From: DASUZB01 sp036377075
GTDB lineage: Bacteria; Actinomycetota; CALGFH01
NCBI GenBank assembly: GCA_036377075.1
Contig: DASUZB010000135.1
Span: 1 to 33,135, forward strand
Reading direction: 5' to 3'
Length of the DNA stretch: 33,135 nucleotides
The notes below the pieces were generated by a model. The model did no database searches. It was not told where the DNA came from and saw nothing but the letters and a program-made list of their open reading frames with translations. Positions 7,442-16,434 of the stretch are shown piece after piece (within the stretch, counting starts at the first letter, position 1; each line of letters begins with the position of its first letter). The translations under genes were made by a program, and so were the position numbers.

Positions 7442-8065
7442 TCACTGCAGCAGCGCGCCGAGCAGGGCGGCCGCCTCGTCGCCCGCCTTGCGGGCGCCGG
7501 CGAGCTCGTCGTGGCGGGCGCGGAGCCGGCCGCGCTCGGTCTCGTCGGGCAGGTCGGCGAGGTTGATCCGCACGGTGGCGAGCGCGCCGGCGAGCGACGC
7601 GAGCAGCAGGTGCACGGCGGTGAGCTGGTCGCTGGCGGTCCGGTCGAGGCCGTGCCCGGCGAGCCGGCGGGCCAGCTCGAGGCCGTCGCGGGCGAGCCCG
7701 GCGGTGTCGAGCGGCACCTGGGTGGCGGCGACGGCCGCCGCCTCGGCGGCGCGCGCCGCCACGGCGTCGGCGGCGGCCGCCCGCGCCGCCCGCGCGGTGG
7801 CCACCATGCGCTCGTAGGCGTCGGCGTCGGCGCGCTCGTTGACCAGGAACCGTGCCCGCAGGCGGTCGGCGTCCACCGCCAGCTCGGTGAGCGCCGCGCC
7901 CGCCGCGGCGCCGGCCTTGCGGGCGCCCGCCCGCGCCGCCATGCCGAGCAGCGCGCACCCGAGCGCCCCCGCCACCGCGGCCGCGCTGCCCCCGCCGGGC
8001 ACGTTGGTCGCGGCCGCGTACGGCTCCAGCCAGGGGTGCTCGCCCAGCCGCGGCTGCCAGCTCAC
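7442..8065 (-). CDS. Formiminotetrahydrofolate cyclodeaminase (FTCD C-terminal-type)
   Basis: A 207-residue, all-helical protein of the cyclodeaminase/cyclohydrolase family (as in FTCD C-terminus and FchA). The hallmark is the N-terminal helix-turn TNVPGGGSAAAVAGALGCALLGMAARA. It should convert 5-formimino-THF to 5,10-methenyl-THF and ammonia, the last step of this route of histidine breakdown. GTG 8065 is preceded by AAGGAGGTG and overlaps the stop of the formiminotransferase gene by four bases (GTGA), which shows tight translational coupling. In mammals the two activities are fused in one polypeptide; here they are separate neighbours. A hairpin downstream likely ends the operon. Confidence 0.9.
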   Translation of the reverse strand: MSWQPRLGEHPWLEPYAAATNVPGGGSAAAVAGALGCALLGMAARAGARKAGAAAGAALTELAVDADRLRARFLVNERADADAYERMVATARAARAAAADAVAARAAEAAAVAATQVPLDTAGLARDGLELARRLAGHGLDRTASDQLTAVHLLLASLAGALATVRINLADLPDETERGRLRARHDELAGARKAGDEAAALLGALLQ

Positions 8066-9093
8066 CGGGCACCTCCTTGGAGATCCGCACCGCTGCCGGC
8101 CGGGTCCCTGCCTGCCTCCGCGAGCGCGCTGCCGTCCCCTGCGGCCGACGAGGCGGCGCGGGCGGCCAGCGCCTGCGTGAGCCGCCGCTCGAGGAACTGG
8201 TCGGGCGAGAAGCCGTGGAGGAGCAGGTCGGCGGCGTCGACGCCGGCGAGGGCGGCCTCGGGGACCAGGCCGACGACCTCCGAGCCGGCGACCCCCACCC
8301 CGGCACGGGCGGCCGCCGCGGCCACCGCGGCGAAGGCGGCGGCGGGCGGGGTGACGCGGAAGTCCAGCAGGTTCATGGAGACCTGGACCCGGCGCCGCCG
8401 CGGCAGCGGGATGCCGAGGGCGCGCACGGCGGGCAGGCCGCCGTCGCGCTCGCGCACCAGCGCCGCGATCGAGCGGGCCAGCCCGAGGTCGTCCGAGGCC
8501 AGCTCGACGTTGTAGGCGACCAGGAAGGGCCGCACCCCGACCGCGGTCGCGCCCGCGGTCGGGTGCAGGGCCGGGCCGCCCAGGTCGGGGGCGCTGGCCG
8601 GGTCGGTGGGCGCGGCCTCGCGCAGCGCCTCGAAGCCGCCGCCGCGGACGGCGGGCAGGGCGGCCCGCTCCGGGCGGCGGGCGGCGGCGCCGTAGAAGTA
8701 GACCGGGATGCCGGCCTCGGCGACCAGGCGCCGGCCGGCCTCCTCGGCGAGGGCGACGCACTCGGCCACGCCGACGCGGCCGAGCGGCACGAACGGGAGC
8801 ACGTCCAGGGCGCCCATGCGGGGGTGGGCGCCGTGCTGCCGGCGCAGGTCGATCAGCCGGGCGCAGGCCGCCGCCCCGGCCACCGCCGCGGCGACCAGGG
8901 CCTCGCCGGGGCCGGCGAGGGTGAGGACCGTGCGGTCGTGGTCGGGGTCGGAGGAGCGGTCGAGCACCAGCACCTCCGGGTGGGCGCCGGCGAACGCGGC
9001 GACGACCTCGTCGACCACGGCCGGCCGCTGGCCGTCGGAGAAGTTCGGCACGCTCTCCACCAGGCGCTCGGGGTCCACCGGACGGGCCGTCAC
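8062..9093 (-). CDS. Glutamate formiminotransferase
   Basis: A 343-residue protein matching the formiminotransferase N- and C-subdomains: LVESVPNFSDGQRP at the start, RRQHGAHPRMGALDVLPFVPL with the conserved histidines near residues 95-105, GIPVYFYGAAARRPER, and VQVSMNLLDFRVTP. It should transfer the formimino group of N-formimino-L-glutamate to tetrahydrofolate, releasing glutamate. GTG 9093 has GGGGGAGGG upstream and overlaps the hutI stop by four bases (GTGA). The last ~45 residues after RRLTQALAARAAS are an Ala/Gly-rich tail longer than usual. With hutH, hutU and hutI it completes conversion of histidine to glutamate by the folate-dependent branch; no hutG or hutF gene is present here. 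Confidence 0.93.
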   Translation of the reverse strand: MTARPVDPERLVESVPNFSDGQRPAVVDEVVAAFAGAHPEVLVLDRSSDPDHDRTVLTLAGPGEALVAAAVAGAAACARLIDLRRQHGAHPRMGALDVLPFVPLGRVGVAECVALAEEAGRRLVAEAGIPVYFYGAAARRPERAALPAVRGGGFEALREAAPTDPASAPDLGGPALHPTAGATAVGVRPFLVAYNVELASDDLGLARSIAALVRERDGGLPAVRALGIPLPRRRRVQVSMNLLDFRVTPPAAAFAAVAAAAARAGVGVAGSEVVGLVPEAALAGVDAADLLLHGFSPDQFLERRLTQALAARAASSAAGDGSALAEAGRDPAGSGADLQGGAR

Positions 9094-10399
9094 CGGCCCT
9101 CCCCCGCCGCGAGCGGCTCGGTGAGCACGCCGGCGTCGGCGCCGTCGCGGGCGATCACCGCGCCGCCCTTGACCACCACGGCGGCCAGGTTGACGCCGAC
9201 GTGGTCGGCGAGGTCCAGGTAGGAGCGCCCCGCCAGCACCACCAGGTCGCAGGCCGACCCGGGCGCGAGGCGGCCGGCGCGACCGCCACGGCGCAGCGCC
9301 CTGGCGGCGCCGTCGGTCGCGGCCAGCACCGCCTCCTCCGGCGTGAGGCCGCCGTGCACGCACGCCAGCGCGACCATCAGCTGCATCGACTCGGAGTAGC
9401 AGGTGCCCGGGTTGCAGTCGGTGCCGAGCGCCAGGGTCGCGCCCGCCTGCCGCAGCACCTCGACCGGGGCGGCGCGGCCCTCGCCGAGCATGAAGCTGGT
9501 CCCAGGCAGCAGCACCGCCACGGTCCCCGCCGCCGCCAGCGCGCCGGCCTCGCCAGGCTCCAGGTACAGCAGGTGGTCGGCGGAGACGCAACCCAGCTCG
9601 GCGGCCAGCAGCGCCCCGCCGGTGGAGCCGAGCTCGTTGGCGTGGACCTTCGGCGCCAGGCCGGCGCGCCGGCCGGCGACCAGCACGCGCCGCGACTCCT
9701 CGACGGTGAGCGCGCCCCGGTCGCAGAAGGCGTCGACGAACTCGGCCAGCGGCGCGCAGGCCGGCAGCATCTCGTGCTCGAGCAGGTCGAGGTAGCCGTC
9801 CCGGTCGTCGGCGTACTCGGCCGGGATCAGGTGGGCGCCGAGGAAGGTGCGCACCACCTCGACCCGCGCGCGGGCGTCGAGCGCGGCGAGCACCTCCAGG
9901 GAGCGGCGCTCGTCGGCCACGGTCAGCCCGTAGCCGGACTTGGCCTCGCAGGTGGTGGTGCCGTGCAGCGCCGCGCGCCGCAGCCGCCCGGCGGCGGCGT
10001 CGAGCAGGGCCTGGTCGCCGGCGGCGCGGGTGTCGCGCACGGTGCGGTTGATGCCGCCGCCGGCGGCGAGCGCCTCCTGGTAGCCGACGCCGCGCAGCCG
10101 GGCGGCGAACTCGTCGGCGCGGTCGCCGGCGAACACCAGGTGGGTGTGGGCGTCGACGAAGCCGGGCAGCACCGCCCGCCCGCCGGCGTCGAGCACGGTC
10201 GCGTCCGGCGCCAGCGCCAGCTCCGGCAGGCCGGACTCGGGCCCGGCGAACAGCACCGTCCCCCCGCCGGCGGCGACGGCGCCACGCTCCACCAGGCCGA
10301 GCGGTCCGTCCCCGCCCCCCGGGTCGGCGGTGACAAGCTGCCCCGCCCCGGTCAGCAGGAAGTCGGCCGGGGTGCTTGGCTGAAGCGCGCGAGCCCCGG

Positions 10400-10403
<4 letters not shown>
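9090..10403 (-). CDS. hutI: Imidazolonepropionase
   Basis: A 437-residue amidohydrolase-superfamily enzyme converting 4-imidazolone-5-propionate to N-formimino-L-glutamate. Visible motifs: metal-binding FVDAHTHLVF (His86, His88), GGGINRTVRDTR substrate-loop region, TCEAKSGYGL, a KVHANELGS strand with the third metal histidine, SADHLLY, and GTDCNPGTCYSESM with the metal-binding Asp. Length is normal for the family. GTG 10403 overlaps the hutU stop by four bases (GTGA). Cytoplasmic; third gene of the hut operon. Confidence 0.96.
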
Positions 10404-12154
<1,751 letters not shown>

Positions 12155-12170
12155 CTCGCTCGCTCCTTCG

Positions 12171-12281
12171 GGAACCGCCGTCGAACAAGTTGACCGGTTG
12201 CCGCCGGGCGCAATGGTCCCACGCTGCGCCAACGTCCGGCAGTCAGGCGGTAACCGGTCAACGCTTCTGCACGGCGGTTCC
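12171..12281. repeat. Large nested inverted repeat filling the hutH-hutU gap
   Basis: Outer arms GGAACCGCCGT (12171-12181) and ACGGCGGTTCC (12271-12281) are perfect complements. Middle arms TTGACCGGTTGCCGCC (12190-12205) and GGCGGTAACCGGTCAA (12246-12261) match at 15 of 16 positions. The spacers between outer and middle arms are 8 and 9 bases. An inner pair GGCGCA (12207-12212) and TGCGCC (12224-12229) adds a third level. The right arm ends at the hutH stop; the left arm touches the hutU ribosome-binding region. It could be two facing operators, an RNA attenuator/processing site, or a partial terminator. Confidence 0.85.
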
Positions 12282-13844
12282 TCAGCGCAGTGGGCCGGTC
12301 ACCCGCTCGGCCGCGGCGACCAGCTCGCCGCCGGCGACCTGGGCCTCCACCGCGGCCATGTCGGGTGCGAGGTAACGGTCGCGGTCGAGGGCCGGCACCT
12401 CGGCGCGCAGCCGGGCCAGCGCGGCGGCGACCGCCGGCCCCGGCTCGAGCGGGCCGCGCAGCCCGATCGCCTGGGCCGCGCAGAGCGCCTCGATCGCCAG
12501 CACCCGGCGGACGTTGGCGACCACCCGGCGCAGCTTCAGCCCGGCCGTCCAGCCCATCGAGACGTGGTCCTCCTGGTTCCCCGAGGTCGGGATGGAGTCG
12601 ACCGAGGCCGGGTGGGCGAGCACCTTGCAGTCGCTGACCAGCGCGGCGGCGGTGTACTGGGTGAGCATGAGGCCGGAGTTGAGGCCAGGGTCGGGGGTCA
12701 GGAACGGCGGCAGGTCGTGGTTGAGGGCGGGGTCGAGGAGCCGGTCGACGCGCCGCTCGGAGACGTCGGCCAGCTCGGCGAGGGCCACCGCGAGGAAGTC
12801 GAGCGCGAAGGCGAGCGGCTCGCCGTGGAAGTTGCCGACGCTGACGACCTCGCCGTCGTCCGCGAAGACCACCGGGTTGTCGGTCACCGCGCCCAGCTCG
12901 CGCTCGACCACGCCCCTGGCGAAGGCGATCACGTCGCGGCTGGCGCCGTGGACCTGCGGGGCGCAGCGCAGCGAGTAGGCGTCCTGGATGGCGTGGTCGG
13001 AATGGCGGTGGCTGGCCAGGATCGGCGAGCCGGCCAGCAGGTGGCGCAGGTTGGCGGCCGAGTCCCGCTGCCCCGGGTGGGGGCGCAGCTCGTGCAGGCG
13101 GGCCTGGAAGGGCCGGTCCGTGCCGAGCAGGCCCTCCACCGACATGGCGCAGGCCAGGTCGGCCATTGCCGCCAGCGCCTCGGCGTCGGTGATCGCCAGG
13201 CAGGCGAGCGCGAGCATGCCCTCGGTCCCGTTGACCAGCGAGAGGCCCTCCTTGTAGGAGAGCGTGACCGGCTCGATCCCGGCCAGGCGTAGCCCCTCGG
13301 TGGCCGGGAGGCGTCGCCCGTCGACCAGCACCTCGCCCTCACCCAGCAGCGGCAGGGCGAGGTGGGCGAGCTGCGCCAGGTCGCCGGAGGCGCCGACCGA
13401 GCCGTGCTCCGGGATGACCGGGGTGACGCCCGCGTCGAGGAGGGCGACCAGGGCCTCGACGAGCAGCGGCCGGACGCCGGAGAAGCCCTGGGTCAGGGTG
13501 CGGGCGCGCAGCAGCTGCATCGCCCTGACGACCTCGACGTCGAGCGGGTCGCCGGTGCCGGTGGCGTGCGACAGCACGATGCGGCGCTGCAGCTCCTCCA
13601 GGTCGCGCGGGGCGACGGCGGTGTTGGCGAGCAGCCCGAAGCCGGTCGAGACGCCGTAGACCCGCCGGCCCTCGGCGACCGCCCGTTCGACCACCGCGCG
13701 GGCGGGGAGCATCCGCGCCCTGGCCTCCTCGCCCAGCTCGACCGGTACCCGGTCGCGGGCGACCGCGACCACGTCGGCGATCCGCAGCGGGCCGCCGGAG
13801 AGCACCACGCGGTCGACGGTGACGCCGTCGTCCAGCCGTCTCAT
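12282..13844 (-). CDS. hutH: Histidine ammonia-lyase
   Basis: A 520-residue enzyme that deaminates L-histidine to urocanate. The MIO prosthetic group is formed from the Ala-Ser-Gly triad at 152-154 in HGSVGASGDLAQLAHL. YGVSTGFG (63-70), RHSDHAIQDAYSLRC, the HGASRD segment, VGNFHGEP and TSGNQEDHVSMG are all canonical for the lyase family, and the HAL-type residues around SYKEGLSLVNGTE are intact. First gene of the hut operon. Start ATG 13844 has only a weak AGGA upstream; a TAGGAT hexamer ends 6 bases before it, so the mRNA may be leaderless. Confidence 0.96.
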   Translation of the reverse strand: MRRLDDGVTVDRVVLSGGPLRIADVVAVARDRVPVELGEEARARMLPARAVVERAVAEGRRVYGVSTGFGLLANTAVAPRDLEELQRRIVLSHATGTGDPLDVEVVRAMQLLRARTLTQGFSGVRPLLVEALVALLDAGVTPVIPEHGSVGASGDLAQLAHLALPLLGEGEVLVDGRRLPATEGLRLAGIEPVTLSYKEGLSLVNGTEGMLALACLAITDAEALAAMADLACAMSVEGLLGTDRPFQARLHELRPHPGQRDSAANLRHLLAGSPILASHRHSDHAIQDAYSLRCAPQVHGASRDVIAFARGVVERELGAVTDNPVVFADDGEVVSVGNFHGEPLAFALDFLAVALAELADVSERRVDRLLDPALNHDLPPFLTPDPGLNSGLMLTQYTAAALVSDCKVLAHPASVDSIPTSGNQEDHVSMGWTAGLKLRRVVANVRRVLAIEALCAAQAIGLRGPLEPGPAVAAALARLRAEVPALDRDRYLAPDMAAVEAQVAGGELVAAAERVTGPLR

Positions 13845-13850
13845 GCTCGC

Positions 13851-13856
13851 ATCCTA
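13851..13856 (-). promoter_or_regulatory. Possible -10 box for a leaderless hutH transcript
   Basis: TAGGAT on the minus strand lies 6 bases before the hutH ATG, the spacing seen for leaderless actinobacterial mRNAs. No convincing -35 hexamer. Confidence 0.35.
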
Positions 13857-13908
13857 CGGCACCCACCGGGACGCGCCCGAGGCCTGCCCACGGGGCGGGG
13901 GCCTCGTC

Positions 13909-13954
13909 AAAACGTATTTCCGTTTGAAGAGTTTTAGGTAGTATAGTCCAAACG
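13909..13954 (+). promoter_or_regulatory. AT-richer promoter patch with inverted CGTTTG sites
   Basis: This is the most AT-rich stretch in the window. A TATAGT -10-like hexamer (13942-13947) is bracketed by CGTTTG (13921-13926) and its complement CAAACG (13949-13954); a further AAAACG (13909-13914) mirrors the first. The layout fits a repressor-controlled promoter for the zinc-ribbon gene at 14156. A standard -35 is not obvious. Confidence 0.45.
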
Positions 13955-13985
13955 TCGGGAATCGCCGTCGAGAGCAGAGCATTTA

Positions 13986-14049
13986 GTAGGTCGGAGCCGT
14001 CCTACTTCGAGTACGTGCCCGATGCGGCGGGTATACCAGGCTCGTATAC
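13986..14049. repeat. Small hairpin and two GTATAC palindromes in the zinc-ribbon gene leader
   Basis: GTAGG (13986-13990) pairs with CCTAC (14001-14005). Two palindromes with a GTATAC core follow: GGTATACC (14030-14037) and TCGTATACGA (14043-14052), cores 13 bases apart, and a looser GGTATGC copy further on. They may be operators or leader-RNA structure. The remainder of the 13845-14155 gap shows no gene. Confidence 0.4.
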
Positions 14050-14155
14050 GAGATCGGTATGCGGAAGTTGGCACTCGGCAGGTGCAAGATCATCAGAGTT
14101 GGGCCATGCTGGTGGTGCGACCCGGCCCGGACCGGGGGCTAGTTGAGGAGACGAC

Positions 14156-14392
14156 ATGGGCACCGACTTCCCTGGCGAGAGCGGAGGCACGAGCACACTG
14201 CAACGCGAAGTGTGCGACAAGTGTGGCTCGCGCATGTTTCTCCAGGGCTCGGCCTACGGCTTCGAGCGCTGGGAGTGCCCCAAGTGCCACCAGATCGTCG
14301 GCATCGACCGCGACCCCGACGTCGGCATGCGCTTCCAGATCGACCGTGGCCAGCCGTGGAAGTACTCCCCTGACGCGTTCAAGACCAACTGA
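14156..14392 (+). CDS. Small zinc-ribbon protein
   Basis: A 78-residue protein with two CxxC knuckles, CDKCGSRMF and WECPKCHQIVG, 21 residues apart, which should bind one zinc ion as a ribbon. The rest (residues 1-18 and the C-terminal DPDVGMRFQIDRG part) has no recognised motif. The start is well supported by TTGAGGAGACGAC just before ATG 14156. It has its own long AT-richer leader with palindromes, which suggests specific regulation. Possible roles include nucleic-acid binding or a protein-protein adaptor; nothing in the sequence decides this. Confidence 0.8.
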   Translation: MGTDFPGESGGTSTLQREVCDKCGSRMFLQGSAYGFERWECPKCHQIVGIDRDPDVGMRFQIDRGQPWKYSPDAFKTN

Positions 14393-14431
14393 ACTGAACG
14401 GCCGTCACGGCCGCTGAACCGACCAACGAAG

Positions 14432-14454
14432 GCGGGCCTCCTCGTGGGGCCCGC
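14432..14454. terminator. Hairpin between convergent genes
   Basis: Perfect 7-bp arms GCGGGCC (14432-14438) and GGCCCGC (14448-14454) with a 9-base loop, between the zinc-ribbon gene and the minus-strand gene ending at 14471. A second GC palindrome (CGGCCG, TCA, CGGCCG) precedes it. Confidence 0.6.
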
Positions 14455-14470
14455 TCGGCGTCTCCAGGCA

Positions 14471-14764
14471 TCAGGCACGGCCGGGCGTCACCTCCTCGAG
14501 CTGCAGCTCGACCGGGTCGAGCCCGCCGCGCAGGAAGTCGAGCATGGCCGTGGCCCGGTCGCAGTCCTTCTCCGCCACCACCTGGTGGCGTGCCAGCCGG
14601 CAGGACCAGCCGCGCCGGCTGAGCGCGGCGAGGAGCTCGGCCGCGCGCCGGCAGCGAGTCCCCAGCTCGTCCCCGAGCGCGCGCACGGCGTCGGGCCCGA
14701 CCGGGGCGCCCTCCCCCAGCTCCCAGCCGGGCGGCAGGTACAGGTGCACGGTGCAGCGGACCAT
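14471..14764 (-). CDS. Hypothetical protein, 97 residues
   Basis: Begins MVRCTVHLYLPPGWELGEG and ends LDPVELQLEEVTPGRA. The alternation of short strands (CTVHLYL, WSCRLARHQVVAEKD) with helices (DAVRALGDELGTRCRRAAELLAAL, CDRATAMLDFL) suggests a small alpha/beta fold, but I do not recognise a family. ATG 14764 has a modest AAAGAGAGA upstream. The sequence CCGTTTGAAA just upstream of the start repeats the CGTTTG half-site seen at 13921. It is convergent with the zinc-ribbon gene and followed by a shared hairpin. G/C-ending codons are consistent with a real gene. Confidence 0.6.
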   Translation of the reverse strand: MVRCTVHLYLPPGWELGEGAPVGPDAVRALGDELGTRCRRAAELLAALSRRGWSCRLARHQVVAEKDCDRATAMLDFLRGGLDPVELQLEEVTPGRA

Positions 14765-14786
14765 CGAGTCTCTCTTTCAAACGGTC

Positions 14787-14896
14787 GGTGGGCCTGCGCC
14801 GCTTCGTGCGCTGGCTTCCCCCGTCGCTCCGTCGTCGCCAGGGGCTCCTCCCTCGCTCCTCCATCCAGCCAGCGCGCGGCTCCGGCCCACCTCCCT
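14787..14896. repeat. REP-like inverted repeat, related to copies at the right edge
   Basis: The left arm begins GGTGGGCC (14787-14794) and ends GCGCTGGCT (14808-14816). The right arm 14867-14891 is its imperfect complement (AGCCAGCGCGC...GGCCCACC). The segment 14849-14896 is found again, inverted, at 33087-33135 with 45 of 48 bases identical, including a 33-base exact block. A looser copy lies at 33018-33077. It sits in the non-coding gap 14765-14977, which contains no gene. Confidence 0.8.
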
Positions 14897-14977
14897 GACC
14901 CCCACGCGGCGCGGTGGATGCTTCCGCATCCGGGGATGGCGCGGGAGCGGCCGTCCACAGGGGCGCCCCGGGGCGGG

Positions 14978-15631
14978 TCAGGATCGCGGCAGGCCGGGGA
15001 GCAGCAGGAACGTCGCCAGCGCCCAGGTGGCGTGGGACACCACGCTGGGGACGAGGCTGCCGGTGACCTGGCGCTGCCTGGCCCAGACGGCACCGCAGGC
15101 GCAGGCCGCCAGCGGCAAGGTCAGGTTGCCCGCCAGGGCCACGAACAGCGCGTACAGCAGGGTGGTGCCGGCCACCGGCCGCCAGCCGGGGCCGAGCCGC
15201 CGGGCCAGGCGGCCGAACACCGCGCCGCGCCACAGCACCTCCTCCGCCGGCGAGGTGACGAACAGGATCAGCAGCGCCGCGACCGGCCCCGGCGCTGCCG
15301 TGCGCACCAGCACGGCCACCTGCTCGACCCGGGGCCACAGCGGGGTGGCGTGGACGGCCAGGGCGCCGACGGCGAACACGGCGTAGAGCACCAGGCCCGA
15401 GGCGAGCCCGATCGCGACGAGCCGCCGGGTCGGCCGCAGCAGCGCCTCCAGGTCGGGGTGCCAGGCGACCCACCAGGCGACCACGGCCAGCGCCACCATC
15501 GCCGGCCAGAGCGGGAGCAGGCGGAACCTGAACGCGACCGGGTAGACGACCGCCCAGGCCGCCAGGCCCGCGGGCACGGCCCAGGCGGGGCGTGCCGCCG
15601 GCTCCGGCTCGGGCCCCTGCCTCGCGGTCAT
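14978..15631 (-). CDS. CPBP-family intramembrane protein (possibly inactive protease)
   Basis: A 217-residue protein with about seven hydrophobic helices. The CPBP/CAAX-protease (Abi) motif 1 is present as SPAEEVLWRGAVF (Glu130, Glu131, Arg135), and the later GNLTLPLAACACGAVWA and SLVPSVVSHATW stretches follow the family pattern with His200. However, the histidine expected in motif 2 (FxxxH) appears replaced in LLYALFVALAGN, and the Asp/Asn four residues after His200 is Ala. This suggests reduced or altered catalysis. ATG 15631 has no Shine-Dalgarno but has TATGCT 6 bases upstream, so it may be leaderless. It is divergent from the histidine phosphatase gene. Confidence 0.8.
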   Translation of the reverse strand: MTARQGPEPEPAARPAWAVPAGLAAWAVVYPVAFRFRLLPLWPAMVALAVVAWWVAWHPDLEALLRPTRRLVAIGLASGLVLYAVFAVGALAVHATPLWPRVEQVAVLVRTAAPGPVAALLILFVTSPAEEVLWRGAVFGRLARRLGPGWRPVAGTTLLYALFVALAGNLTLPLAACACGAVWARQRQVTGSLVPSVVSHATWALATFLLLPGLPRS

Positions 15632-15637
15632 GGCCGC

Positions 15638-15643
15638 AGCATA
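15638..15643 (-). promoter_or_regulatory. Possible -10 box for a leaderless CPBP-gene transcript
   Basis: TATGCT, then GCGGCC, then ATG on the minus strand. The same TAnGCT-GCGGCC-ATG layout occurs before the alpha/beta hydrolase gene at 21233. Confidence 0.4.
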
Positions 15644-15729
15644 CGGGTAGCCGGTAGCCGGGGAGGCGGCCGCATCCCCGCGGCCAGTAGGATGCTGCAG
15701 CGACCACCACCGCCCACGACGAGGACACC

Positions 15730-16371
15730 TTGGCCGAGACGCTGGTCCACCTGGTCCGCCACGGCCAGGTGGAGAACCCCAAGCGGGTGCTGTACGGGCG
15801 CCTCCCCGGCTTCAACCTCTCGGCCAACGGCCGTGCCCAGGCCGAGCTGCTCGCCAGGTACTTCGCCGCGCTGCCGGTGGCGCTGGTGCGGGCGAGCCCG
15901 CTGGAACGGGCGCAGCAGACCGCCGCCGGGATCGCCGAGGCCCACGGCCTCGAGGTGGAGACCGACCTGCGCCTGATCGAGGCGAGCAACGTCTTCGAGG
16001 GCGCCGCCGGCAACCTCGCCTGGTACATCCTGCGGCACCCGGCGCTGTGGCTGAAGGTGAGCGACCCGCGCGGCCCCTCCTGGGGCGAGCGCAACGTCGA
16101 CCTGGCCGCCCGGATCCAGGACGCGGTGGCGGCGGCGCGGGAGGCGGTCCCCGGCCGCCACGCCGTGCTCGTCTCCCACCAGGCCCCCATCTACGTGGCG
16201 CGGCTGGCCTTCGAGCGCCGCTCCCTGACCCACTGGCCCGGACGGCGCAAGTGCGCCCTCGGCAGCGTGACCACGCTCACCTTCAACGGCGACACCCTCA
16301 CCGGGGTGCGCTACAGCGAGCCGGCGGCGTCCGCGCTGCGCCGCGTCAGCCAGGACCGCGCCGGCGCCTGA
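15730..16371 (+). CDS. Histidine phosphatase superfamily protein (phosphoglycerate-mutase-like)
   Basis: A 213-residue protein with the phosphohistidine motif LVRHGQVENP (catalytic His11), RASPLERAQQTA, and a second catalytic-site histidine in AVLVSHQAPI. This is the branch-1 histidine phosphatase fold; substrate cannot be told from sequence. The start is a TTG at 15730 with GAGGA 8 bases upstream; the family begins a few residues before RHG, which supports it. It is divergent from the CPBP gene and convergent with the helicase gene. Confidence 0.88.
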   Translation: MAETLVHLVRHGQVENPKRVLYGRLPGFNLSANGRAQAELLARYFAALPVALVRASPLERAQQTAAGIAEAHGLEVETDLRLIEASNVFEGAAGNLAWYILRHPALWLKVSDPRGPSWGERNVDLAARIQDAVAAAREAVPGRHAVLVSHQAPIYVARLAFERRSLTHWPGRRKCALGSVTTLTFNGDTLTGVRYSEPAASALRRVSQDRAGA

Positions 16372-16434
16372 GCGCGGTACTCCCTTCTGGGGCCCCGCCC
16401 CGCCAGCCACGTGACCGAACCTGTGGACCGCCGG

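Noticed and set aside
12155..12232. Longer hutU start at 12232
   Set aside because: The extra 26 residues run through the inverted repeat and lack a ribosome site; ATG 12154 has AAGGAG and fits family N-termini.
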